Source: Paracoccaceae bacterium
GTDB lineage: Bacteria > Pseudomonadota > Alphaproteobacteria > Rhodobacterales > Rhodobacteraceae
Length of the DNA stretch: 64,000 nucleotides
Assembly (NCBI GenBank): GCA_012103375.1
Contig: WLWX01000001.1
Location: 3,762,492 to 3,826,491, forward strand
Direction: 5' to 3'
Below are positions 46,468-54,640 of this stretch, piece by piece; the first letter of the stretch is position 1; every line of letters begins with the position of its first letter. Both the position numbers and the translations under genes were made by a program. The notes beneath the pieces were generated by a model. It ran no database searches, was not told where the DNA came from, and saw only the letters and a program-made list of their open reading frames with translations.

Positions 46468-47757
46468 GTGGCGCGAAATGCCGACAGATCCCTGTCGGAA
46501 GATCGTGATCGGGTTGGCCAAGTGTCAGAACTGCTTGAATTTGCGGAATTGAACGCGCCGTTGAAACTCGACGGTGGGTCCGAACTATTGCCGCTGATCG
46601 GGCAGGTGCTGGCGCAATGGCCGCATGCACCCGCCCGTGACCCAGCCGCATCGAAACCGCCGTTCATGACGATCACCGGGGACCGCACCGGCACCTATGC
46701 CTGCCAAAGCGCCGACAGTCCGACTCCAACCCGATGGAATGCGCTTAACGCCGTCTGCGACCTGATTGCCGAGCTGAGCTGGGAGCAGATCCGAAGCCAT
46801 CCAGTGCGGCTTTGCATCCATTGTGCCGCTGTCGAAATCCATGGCCGCCTGGTGATCTTCCCCAATCGCCGACGCGCCGGAAAAAGTCAGTTGGCGGCAG
46901 TGCTGGCCCATCGTGGCCACAGAGTGTTCACCGACGATTTCCTGCCCGTCGATGCCGCGCATTCCGGCCACATCGAAGGTGTTGCGAATGGCATTCTACC
47001 CCGCATCCGCCTACCGCAACCTGACGAGATGTCGCCAGAATTCACGCAATGGGTGAAGCGGAATCCCGGCCCCAGCAATTCGCAATACAAATACCTTGAA
47101 ACCGAACCCCTCGCACCGCGCAGCACACGTCTTCCGATCGGCGCGATCGTGCTGCTGGACCGCCAAGCAGACAACGCAACCGCGCTGAACCCGATCGACG
47201 CAGCCACCGCATTGACCGAGGTTGTCAGCCAGAACTTTGCCCGCAGCACCCACGCCGGAAGGATCCTCAGACTGGCCAGCGCTGTGACCGACGCGGCGGA
47301 ATTGTATCAGCTTAGCTATGCAAATGCCGAACAGGCGGCTGATCTACTGGAACGCAGCCTGACATGTTGGAGGCACGATCCCCCGGTTGCCATCGACGCG
47401 GCAGCGTCAACGCCACCTGACGCCGATCTGGAACGCCTGGCCACGCCCGCCCCCCCATTTCAGGCCCACCTGCCCTATGTGCAGGCCCGCGAAACGACCT
47501 GCGTGACAGTCGGGGAAGCGACCTATCTGGCCGATGCCGATGGGTTGGGCGTCCACCGGCTGAACCCAACATCCGGCGCGATCTGGCATCTTCTGGAAGA
47601 ACCGACAGACCTGGCCGAGGTCACGACCCTTCTGTCCCGGGCGTTTCCGGACGTGCCCGAACAACAGATCGCGACGGACTGCCGCGCCACGCTCAGCGAT
47701 TTCGCCGCGAACCGTTTGATCGTCGCCTGCGATCTGGCCAATGTGGCGGCGCAATGA
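46468..47757 (+). CDS. HPr-kinase-like / PqqD-domain fusion protein
   Basis: 429 residues from a GTG start (a second GTG at 46522 is possible). The central part is HPr kinase-like: LCIHCAAVEIHGRLVIF, a P-loop variant PNRRRAGKSQ (K139, S140) lacking the first glycine, and DDFLPVD (D156, D157). The C-terminal part (about 347-425) is PqqD-like: ADADGLGVHRLNPTSGAIW and a helical tail. HprK-like kinases phosphorylate serine in some RiPPs and PqqD folds bind leader peptides, so the fusion looks like a peptide-recognising kinase. It is sandwiched between two Ser-rich Tat proteins with an ATGA overlap to the second. The substrate is unknown. Confidence 0.82.
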   Translation: MARNADRSLSEDRDRVGQVSELLEFAELNAPLKLDGGSELLPLIGQVLAQWPHAPARDPAASKPPFMTITGDRTGTYACQSADSPTPTRWNALNAVCDLIAELSWEQIRSHPVRLCIHCAAVEIHGRLVIFPNRRRAGKSQLAAVLAHRGHRVFTDDFLPVDAAHSGHIEGVANGILPRIRLPQPDEMSPEFTQWVKRNPGPSNSQYKYLETEPLAPRSTRLPIGAIVLLDRQADNATALNPIDAATALTEVVSQNFARSTHAGRILRLASAVTDAAELYQLSYANAEQAADLLERSLTCWRHDPPVAIDAAASTPPDADLERLATPAPPFQAHLPYVQARETTCVTVGEATYLADADGLGVHRLNPTSGAIWHLLEEPTDLAEVTTLLSRAFPDVPEQQIATDCRATLSDFAANRLIVACDLANVAAQ

Positions 47758-48137
47758 TGAAATCCGCATCACCCATATCCAGACGTCAGGCGCTGGCGCG
47801 CCTGGGACTGGCGGCAGGGGCCGCATATGTCGCCCCGGCCATGACTGGCCTCAGCCGCGCACAGGCCTCATCCGGTTCCTCCGGGTCGTCGGCTGCGTCA
47901 CCGGCTTCGCCAGCGTCACAGGCCAGCACGACTTCGCAACCCTCGCAGCCTTCGGGCGCCGAGGATGATGGCTGCCAGCTTGGCACCGTACCCGAACATG
48001 CCACGATCAGCCGGTCGGACATGCGCGATGCCCAGCGCGCAATCTCCCAAGGCAGGGCCTTGCCCCTGCGCGAGGTCGTCAACCAGGTCAAGAAACGCCA
48101 CCCCGGCCGTCTGATCAATGTCGGCTTCTCGGAGATA

Positions 48138-49645
48138 CTGTTGAAAAAGTCCGTTGATTGGCCGCGCACGCTCTGATTCACTTGTTTTGAGGGTGGAGGG
48201 TTCGGCGATGATGGGTCCAAGGCAAGTTGCGCAAGGCGCGCTGTTCTATGAGTTCTCGATCGAGAGTTTTGTGCCGAAGGATCATCCCGTCCGGGGAATT
48301 GATCGCTTCCTTGATCTGACAGGTGTGCGCCCCTTGCTCGCTTCATACTACAGTGCCAATGGCCGCCCTTCGATTGATCCTGAACTGATGATCCGCATGC
48401 TGTTGTTGGGCTATTGTCAGGGCATCCGTTCCGAGCGACGGCTTTGCGAAGAGGTTCATGTCAATCTGGCGTATCGTTGGTTTTGTAAGCTTGATTTGGC
48501 TGATCCAGTGCCCGACCATTCGACATTCTCTAAGAACCGGCATGGCCGTTTCCGCGAGAGCGGTTTGTTCCGACATTTGTTCGAGGTCGTTTTGCAGCGC
48601 TGCATGGATGAGGGGCTGGTTGGCGGCCACAGCTTTGGTGTTGATGCCAGTCTGATCCCCGCGAATGCAAACCAGACGCGCGGCGTTGAAAGCAAAGACG
48701 GACTGCCAGCAGATCTGACGTCCCGTGCCGTCGACGAATATCTCGAGACGCTGGATGATGTGGCCTTCGGTGCTGCGACCAAGGTCGTCCCCAAATACAT
48801 CTCACCGGCTGATCCAGCAGCGCGTTGGACTGGGGCTGACGGGGGAGCCGCCTACTTTGCCTATTCCACTAACTATATGGTCGATTTGGATAATGCAGTC
48901 ATCGTGGACGTCGAGCCGACGGCTCCGATCCGGCCTGCAGAGGCGCGGGCAGCAAGGGAGATGATCGATCGTGTACATGAGCGGTTTGGCATCAAACCTG
49001 ACAAGCTTGTGGGTGATACGGGTTACGGATCAGCCGAGATGTTGGGCTGGCTTGTGGACGAACGTCAAATCGAACCCCACATTCCGGTCTGGGATAAGTC
49101 AAAACGAACTGACGGCACATTCTCACGCGAAGACTTTGTCTACGACCCGGCGACCGACAGCTATACTTGCCCGACCGGCAAAGCCTTGCAAACATATCGG
49201 CGGAACTTCTCAAAACCGCGAAAGCCCAATGGCAGCAAAGACGGGTTCATCAGATACCGAGCCTCAAAGCACGATTGCGACGCATGCCCTCTGAAGTCGC
49301 AATGCTGTCCGAAGGACGACGGCAGACGCCTTATGCGGTCCGTTCACGAAGCCGCCCGAGACGTCGCTCGCGATATCCGAAAAACAGATGCCTACATGAC
49401 GTCGTTCATCCAAAGGCGGAAGGTTGAAATGCTCTTTGCCCACCTGAAACGATACATCGGCGTGCAGATGATGCGGCTTCGAGGACCCAAAGGCGCAACC
49501 GAACAGTTCCAACTCGCAGCAACAGCTCAAAACCTCCGGAAACTGGCGAAGTTGGTGCCAGCAACAGTGCCAACGTGAAAGAAAACGGCGCGCGGCCGCC
49601 TCTCGCTCAACAACGCGCCGACCAAAACATCGACTTCTTCAACAG
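48138..49645 (+). mobile_element. IS1182-family insertion sequence
   Basis: 1508 bp with near-perfect 14-bp terminal repeats: CTGTTGAAAAAGTC on the left and the reverse complement of CTGTTGAAGAAGTC on the right. No clear target duplication (ATA on the left, TAT on the right). The ends share TGTTGAAAAA with the MITE ends in this window. It splits the PepSY-like gene and separates it from its promoter-side neighbours. Confidence 0.9.
48208..49578 (+). CDS. IS1182-family transposase
   Basis: 456 residues. The DUF772-type N-terminus (FYEFSIESFVPKDHPVRGID and RPSIDPELMIRMLLLGYCQG) and the DDE-type catalytic domain (SFGVDASLIPANANQTRG, LVGDTGYGSAEMLGW, RRKVEMLFAHLKRYIG) are complete, so the element may be active. 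Start ATG at 48208 follows GGAGGG. Confidence 0.92.
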   Translation: MMGPRQVAQGALFYEFSIESFVPKDHPVRGIDRFLDLTGVRPLLASYYSANGRPSIDPELMIRMLLLGYCQGIRSERRLCEEVHVNLAYRWFCKLDLADPVPDHSTFSKNRHGRFRESGLFRHLFEVVLQRCMDEGLVGGHSFGVDASLIPANANQTRGVESKDGLPADLTSRAVDEYLETLDDVAFGAATKVVPKYISPADPAARWTGADGGAAYFAYSTNYMVDLDNAVIVDVEPTAPIRPAEARAAREMIDRVHERFGIKPDKLVGDTGYGSAEMLGWLVDERQIEPHIPVWDKSKRTDGTFSREDFVYDPATDSYTCPTGKALQTYRRNFSKPRKPNGSKDGFIRYRASKHDCDACPLKSQCCPKDDGRRLMRSVHEAARDVARDIRKTDAYMTSFIQRRKVEMLFAHLKRYIGVQMMRLRGPKGATEQFQLAATAQNLRKLAKLVPATVPT

Positions 49646-49765
49646 TATCCGGACAAAGGCGCAAAACCGCTGTACCGGTTGAAAATGGTCTCGACCGGCG
49701 GTGCGGTGCAGACGATCTCGGTACATGCCGGTACGGGCCGGATCGCCAGCGTGAATGGTTGCTAG

Positions 49766-50443
49766 ATGCGGATTCTGATCGTCGAGGATGAACAAAAGAT
49801 CTCCGATCTGCTGTCGGATGTACTGGTCGCTGAAGGCTTCGTTGCCGAAGTTGCGCACGACGGCCACGAAGGCTGGGTCATGGGCGGGACCGAGTTCTAT
49901 TCGGCCGCCATACTGGACATCAGCCTGCCCAGGCTCGACGGGATCAGCGTTCTGCGCAAATGGCGCGAAGAGAATGTGAACATGCCGGTCCTGCTGCTCA
50001 GCGCGAAAAGCTGCTGGAATGAACGTGTTGATGGGATCGACGCGGGCGCCGACGATTATCTGACCAAACCCTTTTATATGGAGGAATTGCTGGCGCGCCT
50101 GCGCGCCCTGCTGCGGCGCAACTCGGCCCAGAAATCAACCGTTCTGGTTGCCGGTGAGTTCAAGCTGGACCTGCGACAGATGCGCGCCACGATCTCGGAC
50201 CGCCCGGTGAAACTGACCCCGCTGGAATACCGGTTGCTGAACTACCTGATGCATAATCGCGGCCTCACCCTCTCGCGCGAGAAACTGGCCGAGGTGATCT
50301 ATTTTCGCGATCAGGAACCCGACAGCAACGCAGTCGAGGTGCTGGTGGGCCGCTTGCGGCGCAAACTGGGCATCGACCTGATCGAGACGAAGCGCGGCTT
50401 TGGCTATTCCATACCCGAGGACCTCAGTTGTTCCGATCTCTGA
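49766..50443 (+). CDS. OmpR/PhoP-family response regulator
   Basis: 225 residues. Receiver domain with acidic pocket VEDE, phospho-acceptor Asp51 in AAILDISLP and Lys101 in YLTKPF, then a winged-helix DNA-binding domain (LTPLEYRLLNYLMHNRG ... VGRLRRKLG). It begins right after the broken PepSY gene and overlaps the histidine kinase by 16 bp. Confidence 0.93.
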   Translation: MRILIVEDEQKISDLLSDVLVAEGFVAEVAHDGHEGWVMGGTEFYSAAILDISLPRLDGISVLRKWREENVNMPVLLLSAKSCWNERVDGIDAGADDYLTKPFYMEELLARLRALLRRNSAQKSTVLVAGEFKLDLRQMRATISDRPVKLTPLEYRLLNYLMHNRGLTLSREKLAEVIYFRDQEPDSNAVEVLVGRLRRKLGIDLIETKRGFGYSIPEDLSCSDL

Positions 50444-51756
50444 ACGCGCGGCTGCTGTTCTTTTCGGCGCTGTCCACGGCATTGGCGCTGGTGGCGACGG
50501 CGGTTATCCTGAAACTGCTGTTTCAGGGCTATTTTCAGGCCCGGATCGAAGCCGAGCTTGAGGTCTTTCTGGCCCAGTTGACCGACCATACCTCGTTAAG
50601 CTCAACCGGGGAGATCCTTGTCGCGCCCCTGTCTGATCCGCGCTTTGAAGAACCGCTCAGCGGGTACTACTGGCAATTGAACACCCAAGGGCAACCGACC
50701 GTGCTGTCGCCATCCTCCTGGTCGGGACCGATCCGGATCGACCAGCCAACGACGCCCGGGATCATCGAATTCCAGACCGGAGACACCACGCAAGGTGATC
50801 GCGTTCTGGCCGCCAGTTGGATCGTCACCTTTGATGACGCAGGGCAAGACCGCGCCGTCAACGCTTTGGTCGCGATTGACCAGTCGCAGATCGACGCCTC
50901 AGTTTCTGGTTTCACCTCGGGCCTGATCGCCGCAATGGCCATCCTGGGCGGCCTGCTTCTGATCGCCAACTGGGCGCAGATCCAGCTGGGCCTACGCCCC
51001 CTGGAACAGGTCCGCCGCGAGGTTGCAGCCGTCGCCGATTCCCGTCGCGAGCGGATTTCAAGCGACCACCCGCAGGAACTGCTGCCGCTTGTCGGGGGCA
51101 TGAACGATATGCTTGAGTCACAGGAACAGAACCTCGAACGCGCCCGTGCGCGTGCCGGTGATCTAGCGCATGGGCTGAAGACTCCGCTGACCATCCTGCA
51201 GGGCGTTTCGCATGAACTTGGCAAGATGCAGCGCGACGACATCGCGGCCGAGGTCGACACACAGATCGACACAATGCGCCATTTTGTCGAGCGTGAGCTT
51301 GCAAAGGCCCGCGACGAAACCTCGGGCGCGACATGGTGCGATCCCGCGCCGGTTGTCGACAGGCTGGTCAACTCCCTAAAGCACCGCATCAACGCCGAGG
51401 CGATTTCCTGGCAGGTCGATATCGGCCAGTCCGCGCTGTGCCCGTTCGACGAATACGCCCTTGTCGAAGTCCTTGGCAATCTGATCGACAATGCGATCAA
51501 GTGGTCGAAAGATCAGATCATTATTGAAATTGACGGGTCGCGCGCCGCGGGTTTCATCCGCGTTCTGGACAATGGGCCGGGCATTCATGACACAAACCTG
51601 TCTGCCGCCCGACAACGTGGCGTGCGGCTAAGCGAACAGGCCGACGGTCACGGCCTTGGACTGGCCATTGTCGAGGATATGGCCAACCAGCGGGGCGCGG
51701 TCCTGAACCTGCGCAACAGGGACAAGGGCGGCCTGGCCGTAGAAATCACCTGGTGA
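50428..51756 (+). CDS. PhoQ-like sensor histidine kinase
   Basis: 442 residues from a TTG start with GAGG 7 nt upstream. Two membrane helices (about 8-32 and 163-182) enclose a periplasmic sensor of about 130 residues. Phospho-acceptor His248 lies in GDLAHGLKTPLTIL; ATPase boxes N (NLIDNAIKWS), G1 (DNGPGI) and G2 (GHGLGLAIV) are intact. The signal is unknown; the adjacent PepSY protein may modulate it. Confidence 0.92.
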   Translation: MFRSLNARLLFFSALSTALALVATAVILKLLFQGYFQARIEAELEVFLAQLTDHTSLSSTGEILVAPLSDPRFEEPLSGYYWQLNTQGQPTVLSPSSWSGPIRIDQPTTPGIIEFQTGDTTQGDRVLAASWIVTFDDAGQDRAVNALVAIDQSQIDASVSGFTSGLIAAMAILGGLLLIANWAQIQLGLRPLEQVRREVAAVADSRRERISSDHPQELLPLVGGMNDMLESQEQNLERARARAGDLAHGLKTPLTILQGVSHELGKMQRDDIAAEVDTQIDTMRHFVERELAKARDETSGATWCDPAPVVDRLVNSLKHRINAEAISWQVDIGQSALCPFDEYALVEVLGNLIDNAIKWSKDQIIIEIDGSRAAGFIRVLDNGPGIHDTNLSAARQRGVRLSEQADGHGLGLAIVEDMANQRGAVLNLRNRDKGGLAVEITW

Positions 51757-51937
51757 GTGCGTCGGGTTATCCGCGCGTGCCGGTCAATGTGCCCGTGAAT
51801 GCCTTGTTGGAAGATGATCGCGCCCATGCCATGGCGAACAGCCCGTGACACTTTCGCGAAAAGAAACAGAAAACGAGCCGGGAATTCTAGAAACACGGAC
51901 GCAAAAGATGAATGAAAACAGTGCTGAAATATCTGAT

Positions 51938-52014
<77 letters not shown>

Positions 52015-52337
52015 ACTTGGTGGTCTATATATTTGCCAACCAGACACCGCAACGCTAAAGGCACAGCGCGGCAGTCATGCGCCCAAATCATGCCCCACAC
52101 CCAAGAACGACAGAACTGGCGCACGCCTGATCAGTGTCATCGACATGGCGCCTAGGTTCAGTCGATCAAGGCGGATCGCATTTAGAGCTTTTGCACGCCG
52201 AAACAGCAGACAGATTGCCCGTCTGAACGATAAGCGGCTTTGAATCGGCTTTCTTCATTCTACGACCTCCCCTGTGCGGAATTGATCTGTCCAGACATCA
52301 CACCTGCAAATCAATACCGACGTTCATCAGTCGCGGA
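52015..52337. other. Intergenic region between tRNA-Arg and sufS, with one small gene
   Basis: Apart from the 30-residue peptide gene at 52166-52258 and whatever promoter serves the tRNA, nothing is recognised. Confidence 0.4.
52166..52258 (-). CDS. 30-residue peptide, RiPP-precursor-like (peptide 2)
   Basis: A minus-strand gene with a near-ideal ribosome site (GGGGAGG, 7 nt before ATG). The product begins MKKADSKPLIVQTGNLSAVS and ends in a 9-residue tail with two cysteines (C-x4-C) and PP. It shares MKKA, KP, V11, NLS and the cysteine pair with peptide 1 at 35623-35730, although the rest differs, which argues for selection on a leader and a cysteine-bearing core. It lies 80 bp downstream of sufS on the same strand, so it may be read from the suf transcript or its own promoter. 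Function unknown. Confidence 0.6.
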   Translation of the reverse strand: MKKADSKPLIVQTGNLSAVSACKSSKCDPP

Positions 52338-53555
52338 TTATGCCAGCAACTCGTGACATAATTCCAACGCGTCGATCAGCACGTCCACCTCGGCTTTGGT
52401 GTTGTACAGCCCAAAGGACGCCCGCGCCGTTGCAGTCACCCCCAGATGCTGCATCAGCGGTTGCGCGCAATGGTGCCCGGCCCGCACTGCGACGCCGCGC
52501 TTGTCCAGGATCGTCGAAATGTCATGCGCATGCGCCGCGCCGTCCAGCGTGAAGCTGAAGATCGCCGCTTTGCCCGGCGCGTTGCCCTGCACGTTCAACC
52601 AGTTGAGGCCATGCAGTCGGTCGTTGGCATAGGTGCGCAATGCGGCCTCATGCGCGGCGACATTCTCCATCCCCAGCGCGGTCATGTAATCCAGTGCCGC
52701 GCCCAGCCCGAACTGCTGGACGATACCGGGGGTTCCAGCCTCAAACTTCATCGGCGGATCATTCCATGTCACGGTATAGCGGTGCACCTCGCGGATCATG
52801 TCCCCTCCGCCCATGAAGGGGCGCATTTCGGCCATCCGCTCGGACCGGATGAAGATCGCGCCGGACCCGGACGGACCATAGAGTTTGTGTCCGGTGATCG
52901 CGTAGAAATCGCAGCCGATGTCCGACACATCCACGGGCATATGCACCGCTGCCTGCGATCCATCAACCAGCACCGGAACGCCCAGGTCATGCGCCGCCGC
53001 TGTGATCGCTTTCACGTCCACCACGGTGCCCAAAACGTTGGACAGATGCGTCACCGCGACCAGTCTGGTTTTCGGCCCGATCGCGTCAATCACCGCCTGC
53101 GGATCAAGCGACCCGTCAGCGGCGGTCTCGACCCATTTCAGCACCACGCCCTGGCGTTCACGTAGGAAATGCCAGGGGACAATATTGGCGTGATGCTCCA
53201 TGACGGACAACACAATCTCGTCGCCGGCCTCCAGCCGCGGCATCGCCCAGCCATAGGCGACCGTGTTGATCCCCTCGGTCGTGCCGGTGTTCATCACGAT
53301 CTGGTTTTCGGTGGTCCCAAGGAACGCGGCGATTTTGCCACGCACGGCTTCATAATTCTCGGTCGCGATGTTCGATAGCGTGTGCAAACCCCGGTGAACG
53401 TTGGAGTATTCTTCCGAATAGGCCCGCGTCACCGCGTCAATCACCACTTGCGGTTTCTGCGCCGAGGCCCCGTTGTCCAGGTACACCAGCGGGCGGTTAT
53501 TCACCTTCCGCGACAGGATCGGGAAATCGCGGCGCACCACGTCAACGTCATACAT
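52338..53555 (-). CDS. sufS: SufS, cysteine desulfurase (class II)
   Basis: 405 residues. PLP lysine in ITGHKLYGPSGSGA and active-site cysteine in VRAGHHCAQPLM, with N-terminus MYDVDVVRRDFPILSRKVN. It supplies persulfide sulfur for the SufBCD scaffold encoded upstream. The ATG overlaps the stop of the preceding membrane protein gene (TGATG). A longer upstream frame belongs to shadow coding of that gene. Confidence 0.94.
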   Translation of the reverse strand: MYDVDVVRRDFPILSRKVNNRPLVYLDNGASAQKPQVVIDAVTRAYSEEYSNVHRGLHTLSNIATENYEAVRGKIAAFLGTTENQIVMNTGTTEGINTVAYGWAMPRLEAGDEIVLSVMEHHANIVPWHFLRERQGVVLKWVETAADGSLDPQAVIDAIGPKTRLVAVTHLSNVLGTVVDVKAITAAAHDLGVPVLVDGSQAAVHMPVDVSDIGCDFYAITGHKLYGPSGSGAIFIRSERMAEMRPFMGGGDMIREVHRYTVTWNDPPMKFEAGTPGIVQQFGLGAALDYMTALGMENVAAHEAALRTYANDRLHGLNWLNVQGNAPGKAAIFSFTLDGAAHAHDISTILDKRGVAVRAGHHCAQPLMQHLGVTATARASFGLYNTKAEVDVLIDALELCHELLA

Positions 53556-54139
53556 CAGGTCATGTCCACGATATTGAAGCCGATTATCGCCAGCAGAATC
53601 GAAAAGCCGAATGCCAGCCCGATCGCCGACACGACGATCATCAGGAACACTTTGCCGAGCGAGCGGAAGCCATGCAGCGCAGCCACGAAATGCGTCAGCA
53701 GAAACAGGAACAGCACCACGCTGACCACCGCCACCAGACTGGCCATCGCGGTCGAGATCACAAGCAATACCGTCTGAACCACCTGCAGACACAGCAGAAT
53801 ATACTGAAGCCAGATCAGCAGCAGCAGCGCCTCATCAAATCGCCCGGTGCCACCAAAGGCGCGCCCGATCCAGAACACTGCAATCGCCGTGATCATCAGC
53901 GAGGCGAACTGAAGAAGCCCAAGTGTCATCGGGTCGAACAGCAATTCGACGTCCGATGATGTGGGAACCAGAAATTCGTTCACGTGACCAAAGATGATCG
54001 TCAGAACGATCACCAATGCCAGTGCAGGCGCGAGGGCGGCGCGCGGAATGCCCATCGCCAACAGCGTTTCTGCGGACTCGCGCGGGGTGCGCAGGGTTTG
54101 CGCCGCCATTCCAAGCAATGTGGGCAGATCGAACTTCAT
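53555..54139 (-). CDS. Yip1-family membrane protein in suf operon
   Basis: 194 residues with about five hydrophobic segments (ALAPALALVIVLTIIFG, LGLLQFASLMITAIAVFWIG, LLLLIWLQYILLCLQ, VLLVISTAMASLVAVVSVVLFLF, VFLMIVVSAIGLAFGFSILL). Start MKFDLPTLLGMAAQTLRTP is typical of Yip1-domain proteins beside suf genes in Rhodobacterales. Role unknown. Overlaps both neighbours by a few bases. Confidence 0.8.
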   Translation of the reverse strand: MKFDLPTLLGMAAQTLRTPRESAETLLAMGIPRAALAPALALVIVLTIIFGHVNEFLVPTSSDVELLFDPMTLGLLQFASLMITAIAVFWIGRAFGGTGRFDEALLLLIWLQYILLCLQVVQTVLLVISTAMASLVAVVSVVLFLFLLTHFVAALHGFRSLGKVFLMIVVSAIGLAFGFSILLAIIGFNIVDMT

Positions 54140-54636
54140 GGCGCTGCCACCCGGCGCGGCCATTCCGCCTCGGCCAGGCCTGACAGCCAGATCCAAAGGA
54201 ACGCCGCGAAGGCGAGGAAGCCAACGATGTTCAAGGCTGCTCCGGGGCCGATTAACCCGGCAACCAACCCGTTCAGCAACCACGCCGGGGCCGACGCCAC
54301 AAGCGCCCAGAACAGCGCCAGCCGCGCGCCGTAATACCCGCCCTGCCCGCCCAGGCTGCGCGCGATCAGATGGCTGACGGCGGCAATTCCATAGCATGCC
54401 AGCGGCATGATCACGCCCCAGGCCATCAGCGCCCCGCCAAGGCGTGCTTCCAGCGGAACAGCCTCGTCCAATGCAGCCGCGCGCGCCAGAACCGGCCACT
54501 GCGCGACGAACACAAGCCCGCAGCCCAGCATCAGCAGCATCAGCGCGCGATCCTCGCGCTGCCCCTCGGTCAATCGGGCGTGGATCACTGCGCGGGGCTG
54601 CGCATAGCTGCGGGTTATGTCGGCGACGATGCTCAT
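54136..54636 (-). CDS. Second Yip1-like membrane protein in suf operon
   Basis: 166 residues, about four hydrophobic segments (LMLLMLGCGLVFVAQWPVL, LGGALMAWGVIMPLACYGIAA, LALFWALVASAPAWLLNGLVAG, ALNIVGFLAFAAFLWIW). It ends four bases inside the following Yip1 gene and begins four bases after sufD. Function unknown; cotranscription with suf genes is clear from spacing. Confidence 0.75.
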   Translation of the reverse strand: MSIVADITRSYAQPRAVIHARLTEGQREDRALMLLMLGCGLVFVAQWPVLARAAALDEAVPLEARLGGALMAWGVIMPLACYGIAAVSHLIARSLGGQGGYYGARLALFWALVASAPAWLLNGLVAGLIGPGAALNIVGFLAFAAFLWIWLSGLAEAEWPRRVAAP

Positions 54637-54640
54637 CGCC

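Larger units (their letters stand above)
47754..49765 (+). pseudogene. Tat-signal PepSY-like protein, broken by IS1182-family element
   Basis: The 5' part (47754-48137) encodes a twin-arginine signal (SRRQALARLGLAAGAAYVAP), a Ser/Ala/Pro tract ending PSGAEDDGC, and the start of a PepSY-like domain (LREVVNQVKKRHPGRLINVG). The 3' part (49646-49765) resumes as YPDKGAKPLYRLKMVSTGG and ends HAGTGRIASVNGC. An insertion sequence separates them. The stop abuts the response regulator start, so PepSY protein, regulator and kinase form one unit; PepSY proteins beside PhoPQ-like systems often act as periplasmic partners. Confidence 0.85.
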
